A stretch of 64,000 nt of DNA from Leucobacter chironomi DSM 19883 (GCF_000421845.1 NZ_ATXU01000011.1:17326-81325); one strand, 5' to 3'. Positions 9,541 through 18,809 are shown, counted from the first letter of the stretch. Notes: generated from the sequence alone by a model not told the origin. Numbers and translations: made by a program.

Positions 9541-10662
9541 TCAGAGGCGCTTGAGCCGCGGTATGTCGCGCGTCGCCCCCGCATCGGCGGGAACGATCGG
9601 CTCCTGCGCGGCGGCGACCCGTTCCGCGGAGTCGGCCAGCTCGACCTCGAGCGCGGCGTCCTCCGGGAGTGCGCGCTTGAGCAGCGCGAGCGCGATCCCG
9701 CCCCACTCGTGGTGCAGCGCGGCGCGGGTGACGCGCCCCACCGGGCGGGCCTCGGGGTCGCGGGCCTCCCCCGGCGCGGACGCGCGGTAGACGAGCGCAC
9801 CGGCTACGGGCAGCTCACCGCCCGAGCCGTCGAGGTGCAGCATGGCGAGGCGCCGCGGCGGATGCCCCAGGTTGTGCACCTTCGCCACGGTCTCCTGCCC
9901 GCGGTAGCAGCCCTTCGTCAGGTGCACCGCCGTGCGCAGCCAGTCGAACTCGTGGGGGATCGCGCGCTCGTCCACGTCGGCGTGCTGCGCCGGGCGCCAG
10001 GCGCGCACCTCCAGCGCTTCAAGCGCGAGCAGGCCCGCCGCGCGCAGCGCGCCCTCGCCCACCAGCGCAGCGATGGCCGGCAGATCCTCGCGCGCGAACA
10101 CGAACTGCGACACCGCCCAGCCCTCCGAGGCGTGCCCGTGCGCTCTCGCGTACTGCACGCCGCCGACGGTCACGGCCGCCCAGGGGTCCTGCCATTCCGC
10201 AGCGGGCGACAGTCCGCGCAGCGCTTCCGCCGCAGGCCCGCCGCCGGTGAACGCGAGCACCGTCGCGTACTCGGCCGAGACGTCGTGCACCTCGACGCGC
10301 AGCGCGAAGCGCATACGCTGCAGGAAGGCGGTGAGCGGCTCTGCCGATCCCTCGTCGACGAGCAACCAGCTGCGCTCACCATCGTCGACCACGCGGATCG
10401 CTCGCTCGATCCGCCCGTTCGGGTCGAGCAGCAGCGTCTCGGTGCTCTCGCCGGGACGCAGACCCACCAGCTGCTGACTCGTCATCGAGTGCAGCCAGCT
10501 CAGACGGTCGGGCCCTGAAACGGTGACGACGCCGCGGTGCGACAGATCGACGATCGCAGCGCCGGCCTCGAGCGCGCGCTGCTCGGGCAGCGGCTCGCCG
10601 TAGTGGGCGGCCACACCCGCCGGATCCGCGACCGCGCCCGGAAGCTCCAGGAACGAGGACAT
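9541..10662 (-). CDS. ygfZ: YgfZ/GcvT-type folate-binding iron-sulfur maturation protein
   Basis: This 373-residue protein has the GcvT-like fold and the diagnostic KGCYRGQETVAKVHN signature around residue 250, whose cysteine is essential in E. coli YgfZ. Family members bind tetrahydrofolate and support maintenance of certain Fe-S enzymes such as MiaB. N-terminal text GPDRLSWLHSMTSQ also matches. The gene lies 44 bases upstream of gpmA on the same strand. The ATG at 10662 is supported by the conserved N-terminal region that starts soon after. Confidence 0.88.
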   Translation of the reverse strand: MSSFLELPGAVADPAGVAAHYGEPLPEQRALEAGAAIVDLSHRGVVTVSGPDRLSWLHSMTSQQLVGLRPGESTETLLLDPNGRIERAIRVVDDGERSWLLVDEGSAEPLTAFLQRMRFALRVEVHDVSAEYATVLAFTGGGPAAEALRGLSPAAEWQDPWAAVTVGGVQYARAHGHASEGWAVSQFVFAREDLPAIAALVGEGALRAAGLLALEALEVRAWRPAQHADVDERAIPHEFDWLRTAVHLTKGCYRGQETVAKVHNLGHPPRRLAMLHLDGSGGELPVAGALVYRASAPGEARDPEARPVGRVTRAALHHEWGGIALALLKRALPEDAALEVELADSAERVAAAQEPIVPADAGATRDIPRLKRL

Positions 10663-10701
10663 CAGTACCTCCCGCTCACGATACGAGCAGCGAGCAGGTG
10701 A

Positions 10702-10812
10702 TTAGCGCTGCCCCTTGAAGAGCTTGTAGACGACGGTGCCCGAGATCCACGCGATCGCGACGCCGGCGAGACCGAGGAGGCCGAGAAAGAAGAGTTCGAG
10801 AGCGAGAAGCAT
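10702..10812 (-). CDS. 36-residue membrane microprotein, probably leaderless
   Basis: A short frame from ATG 10812 to TAA 10702 encodes a single hydrophobic helix (LELFFLGLLGLAGVAIAW) followed by a basic end, VVYKLFKGQR. Very similar tiny proteins seem to recur in related actinobacteria, from memory only. A TAGACT -10-like box (10824-10819) places the transcript start at about the A of the ATG, so translation is probably leaderless. The gene sits just upstream of ygfZ. No function is known; a partner role with a larger membrane protein is possible. Confidence 0.6.
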   Translation of the reverse strand: MLLALELFFLGLLGLAGVAIAWISGTVVYKLFKGQR

Positions 10813-10909
10813 GCCGCCAGTCTATTACACCGGGCCGGCGGCGGCGCGGCGGCGGCGCCCGATCGGCCAAGGCAGCGACAACGACAACGACACCGACAAC
10901 TGCCAGCGA

Positions 10910-11212
10910 CTAGCCGAGCAGCATCCCGATCACGTCGATCACCGCGATCAGCACCACCGATCCGGCCACGCTGAACGAGACCCGGGTGATGAAGCCCTCC
11001 CGCTGCGCGGTGCCCAGCTGCAGCGCGAAGGTCACGAGCGTGCTCGCCCCGACGGCGAACGCCAGCCAGGCGAAGCGGCCCTCCTGCGGAACGAGCAGCG
11101 TCACCAGCGTGCCGATGACGGCCGCCACGGCCCACGCGACGATCATGCGCGGGAGGTGCCACGACTGCACGTCGGGCATCTCCGGGGCATCGGGCTGCAC
11201 GGGATCGATCAC
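10910..11212 (-). CDS. Small integral membrane protein with three predicted helices
   Basis: The 100-residue protein starts at GTG 11212 with an acidic head (VIDPVQPDAPEMPDVQSW) and then shows three hydrophobic segments, at about 22-40, 45-67 and 78-99. A GGAAGA ribosome site lies about 10 bases upstream. No family-specific motif is recognised. It is divergent from the glnR-like regulator gene. An upstream extension of the same frame lies antisense to glnR and mshD and is not coding. Confidence 0.6.
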   Translation of the reverse strand: MIDPVQPDAPEMPDVQSWHLPRMIVAWAVAAVIGTLVTLLVPQEGRFAWLAFAVGASTLVTFALQLGTAQREGFITRVSFSVAGSVVLIAVIDVIGMLLG

Positions 11213-11359
11213 ACCCCCATTCTTCCACAGCGCCCGCCGGCGGGGGTCGAGCGGCGTCACGCCCGCATCGTCACCGCCGAAACGCGAGCGAAACGACGGC
11301 GAAACAGTGCCCGCAGTAATATGGCCTCGGGTTGAATGCACAGCGGAGGGAGACGGTCC

Positions 11360-12034
11360 ATGCAGCTGCTCTGCCTCGCCGATCGCGATCCCGCCGACGC
11401 CCTGCCGGCCCTCGACCTGCTGCCGCACGAGGTGCGCACCTCGCCGCTGTCGCTGCGCGTGCCAGAGACGATGGCGGCCCGCTTCGATGCGATCCTCGTC
11501 GACGGCACGCTCGATGCGCGCCGCGCCCGCACGGCCTGCCTGGCGCTCGCCGAGGGCGTCGAGACGCCGCGCGTCGTGATCCTGCCCGAGCTCGCGCTCA
11601 CCGCCCTGACCCGCGAGTGGGGCGTCAGCGAGCTGCTGCTGCCGACCGCCAGCCCCGCCGAGGTCGAGTTGCGCCTGCGCCTCCTCGGCCGGCCGGCTTC
11701 GGCCTCCGCCGCTCCCCCGCCCGCGGTCCAGGCCGCGGGCGTTGTCATTGACGAGTCCAACTTCACCGCGCGGCTGTTCGGCCGCCCGCTCGACCTCACC
11801 TACAAGGAGTTCGAGCTGCTGCACTTCCTCGCGGGGCATCCGGGACGGGTGTTCACCCGCGAGCAGCTGCTCGGCGAGGTGTGGGGCACCGACTACTTCG
11901 GCGGCACGCGCACGGTCGACGTTCACGTGCGCCGCCTGCGGGCGAAACTGGGTGAGCACGAGGGGCTCATCAGCACGGTGCGAGGCGTGGGGTACGGCTT
12001 CGCGCGGGCCCGCGCCGCAGCAGAGGAGGAGTAG
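11360..12034 (+). CDS. GlnR-like winged-helix response regulator
   Basis: The 224-residue protein has an atypical receiver domain (1-110, with FDAILVD near residue 50) and an OmpR/PhoB-type DNA-binding domain. That domain reads LDLTYKEFELLHFLAGHPGRVFTREQLL and RTVDVHVRRLRAKLG. The receiver lacks the usual acidic pocket near its N-terminus, as in GlnR, so phosphorylation is doubtful. Position strengthens the call: glnR directly precedes mshD in Mycobacterium too. GlnR controls nitrogen assimilation genes. A GGAGGG ribosome site precedes the ATG at 11360, which is preferred over an in-frame ATG at 11336. The stop abuts the mshD start. Confidence 0.75.
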   Translation: MQLLCLADRDPADALPALDLLPHEVRTSPLSLRVPETMAARFDAILVDGTLDARRARTACLALAEGVETPRVVILPELALTALTREWGVSELLLPTASPAEVELRLRLLGRPASASAAPPPAVQAAGVVIDESNFTARLFGRPLDLTYKEFELLHFLAGHPGRVFTREQLLGEVWGTDYFGGTRTVDVHVRRLRAKLGEHEGLISTVRGVGYGFARARAAAEEE

Positions 12035-12988
12035 ATGTCTGCACGTCTCGAGGCCGCTGAAGGCGCATCGGATCGGGCGCTCGCGGAGGCTCGCGCGCTG
12101 ATCGCCGAGGCGGAGGCCCACGACGGTTCCTCGCCGGTGTCGGACCAGGCGGTGCTGGCAGCGGCGCAGGGCCAGCGGGCGCTGCTCCGGTTCTCGGAGG
12201 CGGGGGGCGCCGCGGGCGAAGCGGCCGCACCCGTTGCGATCGGGATCATCGGGCAGGGCGAGATCGACCTCGCGGTGCGCCCCTCCGAGCGGGGGCGCGG
12301 CATCGGCTCGGCCGCGCTCGCGCAGACGCTCGCGCGCGCGGACGGCGAGCTGCGCGCCTGGGCCCACGGCGAGAACCCGGCGGCCGAGGCGCTGCTCTCG
12401 CGCGCGGGGTTCGCCCCGGTCCGCTCGCTGTTCCGCATGGCGCTCGATCCGGCGCTGCTGCCCTCCGATGGGCGCGATCCGCTCGCCGTGCCCGCGCCGT
12501 CGGGGCTGCGGCTGCGGGCCTTCGACCCCGAGCGGCCCGCCGACGCCGGCGCTTGGGTGCGGGCGAACGCGGCCGCGTTCGCGACGCATCCGGAGCAGGG
12601 GCGGATCACGGAGGCCGACTTCGCGCTCATGCGTCAAGAGCCGTGGTTCGAGCCGAGCGACCTGATCCTGCTCGCCGAGGACCCCGGCGCAGAGCTCGCC
12701 GGATCCACCTGGATCAAGACGGTGCGCGGCGACGACGAGGTCGAGTGCGAGCTCTACGCGGTGGGGGTGCGGCCCGAGCACGCCGGCCGCGGACTCGGCC
12801 GGCTGCTGCTCGACGTGACGCTCGCGCGCATGGCGCAGCACTCGCCCGACCGTGTCACGCTCTACGTCGACGGCGAGAACGAGCGCGCGGTGCGCCTGTA
12901 CGAGCACGCGTCGTTCACCGTCGATTCACGCAGCCGTCAGTGGGCGAGGCCGGCTTCGTCAGGGGTCGATGACACAATGGACGCATGA
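12035..12988 (+). CDS. mshD: Mycothiol synthase (double GNAT acetyltransferase)
   Basis: MshD acetylates Cys-GlcN-Ins with acetyl-CoA, the last step of mycothiol synthesis. The 317-residue protein contains two GNAT halves. The first has VRPSERGRGIGSAAL (about 86-100). The second has the acetyl-CoA loop VRPEHAGRGLGRLLL (about 248-262) and LYVDGENERAVRLYEHASF near the C-terminus, the strongest MshD signature. Length and order fit the family. It starts right after glnR and overlaps ppk by 4 bases (ATGA), so glnR-mshD-ppk-Nudix is probably one operon. Confidence 0.9.
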   Translation: MSARLEAAEGASDRALAEARALIAEAEAHDGSSPVSDQAVLAAAQGQRALLRFSEAGGAAGEAAAPVAIGIIGQGEIDLAVRPSERGRGIGSAALAQTLARADGELRAWAHGENPAAEALLSRAGFAPVRSLFRMALDPALLPSDGRDPLAVPAPSGLRLRAFDPERPADAGAWVRANAAAFATHPEQGRITEADFALMRQEPWFEPSDLILLAEDPGAELAGSTWIKTVRGDDEVECELYAVGVRPEHAGRGLGRLLLDVTLARMAQHSPDRVTLYVDGENERAVRLYEHASFTVDSRSRQWARPASSGVDDTMDA

Positions 12989-15111
12989 CCGAAGACACCC
13001 GAGAGATCGCCGTCGATCGAGCAGAGCTGCCCGCCGACCGCTACATCGATCGCGAGCTGAGCTGGCTCGCCTTCAACCAGCGCGTGCTCGAACTCGCCGA
13101 GGATCCCGGGGTGCCGCTGCTCGAGCGCGCCAACTTCCTCGCCATCTTCGCGTCGAACCTCGACGAGTTCTTCATGGTACGCGTCGCGGGTCTCAAGCGC
13201 CGCATCGTGACGGGCCTCGCGCTGCCCACCAATGTGGGCCGCGCCCCCACCGACGTGCTCTCCGACATCAACCGCACCGCCTACGAGCTGCAGCTGCGCC
13301 ACGCGCGCTGCTTCCGCGACCAGGTGCAGCCGGGACTCGCCGAGGCCGGCGTGCGCGTGGTCGACTGGGAGCAGCTCGACGCCGCCGACCGCGCCCACCT
13401 CACCGACTACTACGAGCAGCGCATCTACCCGATCCTCATGCCGCTCGCGGTCGATCCGGCGCACCCGTTCCCCTACATCTCGGGTCGCGCCCTCAACCTC
13501 TCGATCCGGGTGCTCAACCCGCGCACCGACAAGGTCGAGTTCGCGAGGCTCAAGGTGCCGCAGATGATCCCGCGCTACGTGCGGGTGGATCAGCGCGAGA
13601 GCATCGACGACGTGCGCTTCATCGCGCTCGAAGAACTGATCGCCAACCAGCTCGACGGCCTGTTCCCCGGCATGAAGGTGCTCGACCACCACGTCTTCCG
13701 CGTCACCCGCAACGAAGACATGGAGATCGAGGAGGACGAAACCGAGAACCTCATCCAGGCGCTCGAGAAGGAGCTGCTGCGCCGCCGTTTCGGCCCGCCG
13801 ATCCGCCTCGAGATCTCCGACGACATGGACGAAGCCACCCTGGGGCTGCTCGTCACCGAGTTCGACATCGACGAGGAGCAGGTCTACACGCTGCCAGCGC
13901 CGCTCGATCTCAGCGGGCTCTTCGCGCTCTCGGGCATCCGCCGCCCCGACCTCAAGTTCAAGCCGCACATCCCGGTCACGCACCCGCAGTTCCGCACCAA
14001 CTCGCCCAGCGAGAAGCCCGACGTGTTCGGGGCGATCGCCCGGCGCGAGGTGCTCGTGCACCACCCCTACGAGTCGTTCTCGACGAGCGTGCAGGCCTTC
14101 GTCGAGCAGGCCGCGACCGACCCGGACGTGCTCGCCATCAAGCAGACCCTCTACCGCACCTCCGGCGACAGCCCCATCGTCGCCTCGCTCATCAAGGCGG
14201 CCGAGGCCGGCAAGCAGGTGCTCGCGCTCGTCGAGGTGAAGGCCCGCTTCGATGAGGAGGCCAACATCACGTGGGCCCGCAAGCTGGAGCAGGCCGGCGT
14301 GCACGTCGTCTACGGCCTCGTCGGCTTCAAGACCCACTGCAAGCTCGTGCACGTGATCCGCGAAGAGCAGGGCCGCCTCGCCCACTACTGCCACATCGGC
14401 ACCGGCAACTACAACCCGAAGACCAGCCGCATCTACGAAGACTTCGGTCTGTTCACCTCGTCGCCCGAGGTGGGCCGCGACGTGACCAAGCTGTTCAACG
14501 TGCTGTCGGGCTACGCCATCGAGACCGACTACGACCGACTGCTCGTCGCGCCGCTGCAGCTGCGCAGCGGTCTGCTTGAACGCATCGAGCGCGAGGCCGA
14601 GCACGCCCGCGCAGGCCGTCCGAGCGGCATCAAGCTGAAGGCCAACTCGATGGTCGACGAGGCCATCATCGACGCGCTCTACCGCGCCGGCCAGGACGGT
14701 GTGCCCATCGAGGTCTGGGTGCGCGGCATCTGCTCGATCCGCGCCGGTGTGCCGGGGCTCTCCGAGAACATCAGGGTGCGCTCGGTGCTCGGCCGCTACC
14801 TCGAGCACTCCCGCATCTACGCCTTCGAGAACGCGGGCGAGCGCGAGGTGTTCATCGGCAGCGCCGACCTCATGCACCGCAACCTCGACCGCCGCATCGA
14901 GGTGCTCGTGCGCCTCGAAGATCGCGAGCACCTAGCCCGCATCGACCGATTCTTCGCCTTCGCGTTCAGCGACGACGTGTCGTCGTGGCGCATGCTGCCC
15001 GACGGCAGCTGGCAGCGCCGGGTGGTGAGCGAGGAGGGCGAACCGCTGCCCGATCTGCAAGACCTCGTGATGATCGACCGCACCGAAGCCCGTTCCCGGA
15101 GAAGCCGGTGA
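12985..15111 (+). CDS. ppk: Polyphosphate kinase 1
   Basis: PPK1 reversibly polymerises the gamma-phosphate of ATP into inorganic polyphosphate. The 708-residue protein has the N-terminal RELSWLAFNQRVLELAED, the catalytic histidine region FKTHCKLVHVIREEQG, HIGTGNYNPKTSRIYEDFGLFT, and the second histidine in GSADLMHRNLDRRIEVLV. These are the PLD-like domains of PPK1 at the expected spacing. It overlaps mshD by 4 bases and the Nudix gene by 4 bases (GTGA). The location upstream of capA-like and pst genes suits phosphate metabolism. Confidence 0.96.
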   Translation: MTEDTREIAVDRAELPADRYIDRELSWLAFNQRVLELAEDPGVPLLERANFLAIFASNLDEFFMVRVAGLKRRIVTGLALPTNVGRAPTDVLSDINRTAYELQLRHARCFRDQVQPGLAEAGVRVVDWEQLDAADRAHLTDYYEQRIYPILMPLAVDPAHPFPYISGRALNLSIRVLNPRTDKVEFARLKVPQMIPRYVRVDQRESIDDVRFIALEELIANQLDGLFPGMKVLDHHVFRVTRNEDMEIEEDETENLIQALEKELLRRRFGPPIRLEISDDMDEATLGLLVTEFDIDEEQVYTLPAPLDLSGLFALSGIRRPDLKFKPHIPVTHPQFRTNSPSEKPDVFGAIARREVLVHHPYESFSTSVQAFVEQAATDPDVLAIKQTLYRTSGDSPIVASLIKAAEAGKQVLALVEVKARFDEEANITWARKLEQAGVHVVYGLVGFKTHCKLVHVIREEQGRLAHYCHIGTGNYNPKTSRIYEDFGLFTSSPEVGRDVTKLFNVLSGYAIETDYDRLLVAPLQLRSGLLERIEREAEHARAGRPSGIKLKANSMVDEAIIDALYRAGQDGVPIEVWVRGICSIRAGVPGLSENIRVRSVLGRYLEHSRIYAFENAGEREVFIGSADLMHRNLDRRIEVLVRLEDREHLARIDRFFAFAFSDDVSSWRMLPDGSWQRRVVSEEGEPLPDLQDLVMIDRTEARSRRSR

Positions 15112-16124
15112 GCCCGACGGCCACGAAGAAACGCCCGAGGAAGAACCCGGCCCCCGTCGACGCGACCGGCCGGCCGACCGAGGTGCTGGCGGCGGGCACC
15201 GTCTGCTGGCGGCGGGTGTACGACGAGCACGGCGATCCGCGCATCCTCGTGCTGCTCATCCACCGCGCCAAGCAGCGCGACGTGTCGTTCCCCAAGGGCA
15301 AGCTCGACCCCGGCGAGAGCATGCCGCAGGCGGCCGTGCGGGAAACCCACGAGGAGACGGGCTACCGGGTGCGCCTCGGCGTCAACCTCGGCACGATCCA
15401 CTACGCGCTCAGCGGCGGCCGTTCGAAGACGGTGCAGTACTGGGCGGCGAAGGTCACCGCGAAGGCCGAGGCGAGCGCGAAGTTCGTGCCGGGCGACGAG
15501 GTGCAGGCCATCGAGTGGGTGCCGGCCGAGGAGGCGCGCGAGCGCCTGAGCTACGCCGCCGACCGCGAGCTGTACGACGTGTTCCTGCAGCTCGCCGACC
15601 ACGACCTCGTCGACACCTTCTCGGTCACGCTGCTGCGGCACGCGAAGGCCGAACCCCGCGGCGAGGCCTTCCCCGTCGATCACCTGCGCCCGCTCGCCGA
15701 TATCGGCGAGGCGCAGGCCGAGACCCTGGTGCCGATGCTGCAGGCCTTCGGCCCCCGCCGCATCTACTCGTCCACCGCGGTGCGGTGCCTGTCGACCGTG
15801 GCGCCGCTCGCCGAGCGCCTCGGCAAGCGGGTGCGCGCGAAGCGCTCGCTCAGCCAGGACCGCTGGGACGAGGGCGACCTCGGCTCGCTGCGCAAGCTCG
15901 TCGCGAAGGTAGTCGGGCGCGGCCGCAACACGATCCTCTGCAGCCACCGGCCCGTGCTGCCCGATCTGGCGCGCGAGCTGGCCCTCGCCACCGGCAGCCC
16001 GCAGGGCCGCTACCTCGCGGAGGCGGCCGCGCTGCCCCCCGCCGGGTTCTCGGTGCTGCACTTCTCGCGCAGCCGCCCCGAAGCCGGCATCGTGGCGGTC
16101 GAGACCTACCCCATCAAGCACTGA
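15108..16124 (+). CDS. Nudix hydrolase fused to a histidine phosphatase (MutT1-like)
   Basis: The 338-residue protein joins an N-terminal Nudix domain and a C-terminal phosphoglycerate-mutase-like histidine phosphatase domain. The Nudix box reads GKLDPGESMPQAAVRETHEETGY, shown here only to name its GX5EX7REUXEEXGU pattern. The phosphatase domain carries LLRHAKAE near residue 175, YSSTAVRC, and CSHRPVLPDL. Mycobacterial MutT1 has this architecture and degrades 8-oxo-(d)GTP and diadenosine polyphosphates. The GTG start at 15108 overlaps the ppk stop. An in-frame start upstream at 14985 is antisense-like low-complexity text and was rejected. Confidence 0.88.
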   Translation: MSPTATKKRPRKNPAPVDATGRPTEVLAAGTVCWRRVYDEHGDPRILVLLIHRAKQRDVSFPKGKLDPGESMPQAAVRETHEETGYRVRLGVNLGTIHYALSGGRSKTVQYWAAKVTAKAEASAKFVPGDEVQAIEWVPAEEARERLSYAADRELYDVFLQLADHDLVDTFSVTLLRHAKAEPRGEAFPVDHLRPLADIGEAQAETLVPMLQAFGPRRIYSSTAVRCLSTVAPLAERLGKRVRAKRSLSQDRWDEGDLGSLRKLVAKVVGRGRNTILCSHRPVLPDLARELALATGSPQGRYLAEAAALPPAGFSVLHFSRSRPEAGIVAVETYPIKH

Positions 16125-16193
16125 AGCCGCGGGGCGCGGCCCGGCGAGGCCTGGCCCAGCCCGGCCCGGCGAGAGCGACGATTCCGGCGAGAA

Positions 16194-16240
16194 CGACGCT
16201 TTCAGCGCCCCTGGAACAGTCAGGCTCGCTGAAAGCGTCG
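16194..16240. terminator. Probable terminator between Nudix and capA-like genes
   Basis: Perfect 14-base arms (16194-16207 and 16227-16240) enclose a 19-base loop between two convergent genes. There is no clear U-tract, so efficiency is uncertain. Confidence 0.5.
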
Positions 16241-16265
16241 CCCTCGGCGCAAGGGGCCGCCGGGC

Positions 16266-17492
16266 TCACTCCTGGGTGATCAGCCACTCCCGGGCACCGA
16301 AGTCGGCCGCGCCCATCGCGTTGGCCGTGGCGCGCGTGCGCTCCAGCACCCCCGCGTCGATCTCGGGCGACTGGCACACGCCCTGCGGCTGATCCGGCAT
16401 CACCGAGCACCACTTGTAGCGGCCGTCCTGCATGTTCGTGGCGGCATTCCAGGCGAGATCGTTGGTGACCCACGTGCCGTCGGCCTGCTTCGCGAACTGC
16501 ACGCGCGCCATCAGGAACTCGTTGTTCACCCGTTGCGCGGGCGGCGCCGACTCGCTGATGGTGTTGCCGGTGCCGTACAGGATCCACTTGCCGTTGTAGC
16601 TCTCGAAGGGCTGCACCGAGTGGGAGTGATGCTGGTAGACGAAGTCGAACTGGCCGCTGTCGTGCAGCTGGTGCGCGAGTTCGATCTGACCCCCCGTGGG
16701 CTCCGACCAGTACTCCTCGCCGATGTGCTGCACGCCGATCACGATCTCCGCGCCCATCTCGCGGGCCTTCTGGGCTTTCGCGATGGCGCGCTCGGGGTCG
16801 ACCCGCGGCTCCTGCTCCCGGTAGTCGACCTGCCACTCGTAGTCGGCGTAGAGCCCGTTGAGCGAGAACGTCGAGGTGATGATCGCGATCTTCACGCCGT
16901 TCGCCTCGACGATGAGCGGCACGTCGCGCTCCCCCTCGGCCCGGTACGAGCCGGTGTGGGCGATGCCCGCCTGGTCGAGCACGTCGAGCGTGCGCACGAG
17001 ACCCTCGGTGCCCTGGTCGACGGTGTGGTTCGACGCCGTCGTGCACACGTCGTAGCCGATGTTCTTCACCGCGGCCGCGAGCTCGGGCGGTGTGCTGAAC
17101 GCCGGGTAGCCGGCGTAGGGGCCGCCGACCGGCGCCAGCGGAGTCTCCATCTGGCAGATCGCCAGGTCGGAACGATCGAGATAGGCGCGCTGCCCTTCGA
17201 GCAGCGGCACGAAGTCGAAGTTCTGCCCCGCCTCGTTGGTGGGGATCGCGTACTGGCTCCAGAGGCCCTCGTGGAAGAGCAGGTCGCCCGACACCGCCAC
17301 GCTGACGCAGTGGTCGGTGGGGCAGACGGGGCCGACGCCGGGCTGCGGCTCGGGGGTCGGTTCGGGCTCAGGCGTCGCCGTCGGCTCGGGGGCCGCGACC
17401 GGGGCCTCCTCCGGCTCGGGGGCGCACCCCACCATTCCGATGCCGCCCGCGATCACCGCAAGCGCCGCCCCGAACACCGCGATCCGTCTCAT
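16266..17492 (-). CDS. CapA-family lipoprotein (poly-gamma-glutamate synthesis/metallophosphatase-like)
   Basis: The protein has a lipoprotein signal (MRRIAVFGAALAVIAGG then lipobox MVGC) and a Pro/Glu-rich linker (TPEPEPTPEPQ). The CapA/PGA_cap domain follows, with VAVSGDLLFHEG, SDLAICQMETPL, FSTPPELAAAVKNIGYDVCTTASNHTVDQG and VIGVQHIGEEYW. CapA-like proteins belong to the metallophosphatase superfamily; many have unknown substrates in the cell envelope. The surface-exposed form next to pst genes could serve organic-phosphate or envelope polymer turnover, which is inference. In-frame starts at 17543 and 17510 exist; 17492 gives the cleanest signal peptide. Confidence 0.78.
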   Translation of the reverse strand: MRRIAVFGAALAVIAGGIGMVGCAPEPEEAPVAAPEPTATPEPEPTPEPQPGVGPVCPTDHCVSVAVSGDLLFHEGLWSQYAIPTNEAGQNFDFVPLLEGQRAYLDRSDLAICQMETPLAPVGGPYAGYPAFSTPPELAAAVKNIGYDVCTTASNHTVDQGTEGLVRTLDVLDQAGIAHTGSYRAEGERDVPLIVEANGVKIAIITSTFSLNGLYADYEWQVDYREQEPRVDPERAIAKAQKAREMGAEIVIGVQHIGEEYWSEPTGGQIELAHQLHDSGQFDFVYQHHSHSVQPFESYNGKWILYGTGNTISESAPPAQRVNNEFLMARVQFAKQADGTWVTNDLAWNAATNMQDGRYKWCSVMPDQPQGVCQSPEIDAGVLERTRATANAMGAADFGAREWLITQE

Positions 17493-17548
17493 CCCAATCA
17501 CGCGCACCATGCTACATCGCGCGACGCGTCCGGCCGGGAGCACTGCGA

Positions 17549-17570
17549 GTTCACCCGCTGTTCACCTGCT
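17549..17570 (+). promoter_or_regulatory. PHO box (PhoP operator) upstream of pstS
   Basis: Two adjacent 11-base direct repeats, GTTCACCCGCT (17549-17559) and GTTCACCTGCT (17560-17570), match the actinobacterial PhoP repeat unit. They lie 95 bases before the pstS start, which indicates phosphate-starvation induction of pstSCAB. Confidence 0.85.
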
Positions 17571-17664
17571 GGCAGACCCCGGGACACGAAGCGTCCCTAG
17601 CGTAGAGGTTGTGGCCGCTCGCGGTCATCCCCTCACGTCAGATCGAGATTGGAACCTACTCGCC

Positions 17665-18759
17665 GTGAAGCTTTCAGCATTCGCAAAGGTCGCCGCCATC
17701 GGCGGCATCGCCGCGCTCACCCTCACCTCGTGCGCCGCGAACGAGGGCGCACCGGCCGAGGGCGATGCCCAGGCCTCGTCGCTCTCCGGCACCCTTGTGG
17801 GCGGCGGCGCCTCGTCGCAGGGCTCGGCCCAGGAGGCCTGGGTCGCCGGCTTCCAGACCGCGCACGCCGACGTCACCGTGAACTATGACCCCGCCGGGTC
17901 CGGCGCGGGCCGCGAGACCTTCCAGCAGGGCGCCTCCGCCTTCGCGGGCAGCGATCGTGCCTTCAAGACCGACGAGATCACCGCCGGCCCCTTCGACAGC
18001 TGCGCCACCGACGCGCTCGTAGAGTTCCCCGCCTACATCTCGCCCATCGCGATCATCTTCAACGTCGACGGCGTCGACTCGCTGAACCTCGACGCGGCCA
18101 CCGTCGCGCAGATCTTCAACGGCTCGATCACCAAGTGGAACGATCCCGCCATCGCCGGCCAGAACCCGGACGCGACGCTGCCGGATCTGAACATCACCGC
18201 CGTGCACCGCTCCGACGAGTCGGGCACGACCGGCAACTTCACCGAGTATCTCGCCGCAGCGGCGTCCGCCGACTGGACCGTGGGCTCGATCGAGAGCTGG
18301 CCGACCGAGTTCGGCGGCGAGGGCGCCCAGGGCACCTCGGGCGTCGTGGAGGCCGTCTCCAACGGCGTCGGCACCATCGGCTACGCCGACGCGTCGCGCG
18401 CCGAGGGCCTCGGCACCGTCGCGATCAAGGTCGGCGAGGAGTACGTCGAGTACTCCCCCGAGGCCGCCGCCGCGATCGTCGACGCCTCCACCGTCGAGGA
18501 GGGCCGTGGCGAGCACGACATCGCGATCAAGCTCGACCGCACCAGCACCGCCGAGGGCGTCTACCCGATCGTGCTCGTCAGCTACCTCATCGGCTGCGAG
18601 GAGTACCAGGACTCGGCCAACGCCGAGCTCGTCAAGGAGTACTTCGGCTACATCGTCAGCGAGGAGGGCCAGAAGCTCGCGGCCGAGGCCGCCGGCAGCG
18701 CCCCCATCTCGGCGGATCTGCGCAGCAAGATCGAGCCGGCGATCGCGGCCATCAAGTAA
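17665..18759 (+). CDS. pstS: Phosphate ABC transporter, phosphate-binding lipoprotein
   Basis: The 364-residue protein starts at GTG (KLSAFAKVAAIGG) and has a lipobox, LTLTSC. PstS text follows: GGGASSQGSAQEAWVAGFQ, DPAGSGAGRETFQQG, FAGSDRAFKTDE, and VHRSDESGTTGNFTEYL with its phosphate-binding Arg/Ser residues. It captures inorganic phosphate outside the membrane for PstCAB. The gene is first in the pst operon behind the PHO box. A strong hairpin after its stop probably raises its message level over the downstream genes. Confidence 0.96.
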   Translation: MKLSAFAKVAAIGGIAALTLTSCAANEGAPAEGDAQASSLSGTLVGGGASSQGSAQEAWVAGFQTAHADVTVNYDPAGSGAGRETFQQGASAFAGSDRAFKTDEITAGPFDSCATDALVEFPAYISPIAIIFNVDGVDSLNLDAATVAQIFNGSITKWNDPAIAGQNPDATLPDLNITAVHRSDESGTTGNFTEYLAAAASADWTVGSIESWPTEFGGEGAQGTSGVVEAVSNGVGTIGYADASRAEGLGTVAIKVGEEYVEYSPEAAAAIVDASTVEEGRGEHDIAIKLDRTSTAEGVYPIVLVSYLIGCEEYQDSANAELVKEYFGYIVSEEGQKLAAEAAGSAPISADLRSKIEPAIAAIK

Positions 18760-18809
18760 CGCTCTCCCCGTGTCAGGCTGGAGGGAGTCGTCGGCCTGCG
18801 CGAACACCG

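Noticed and set aside
10832..10905. GC-rich and CGACAA short repeats in the gap between two small genes
   Set aside because: Low-complexity sequence of a few units only; no evidence of function beyond composition.
11213..12907. N-terminal extension of the small membrane protein gene at 10910
   Set aside because: The extension runs antisense through glnR and mshD and lacks any conserved segment; GTG 11212 with a ribosome site is a better start.
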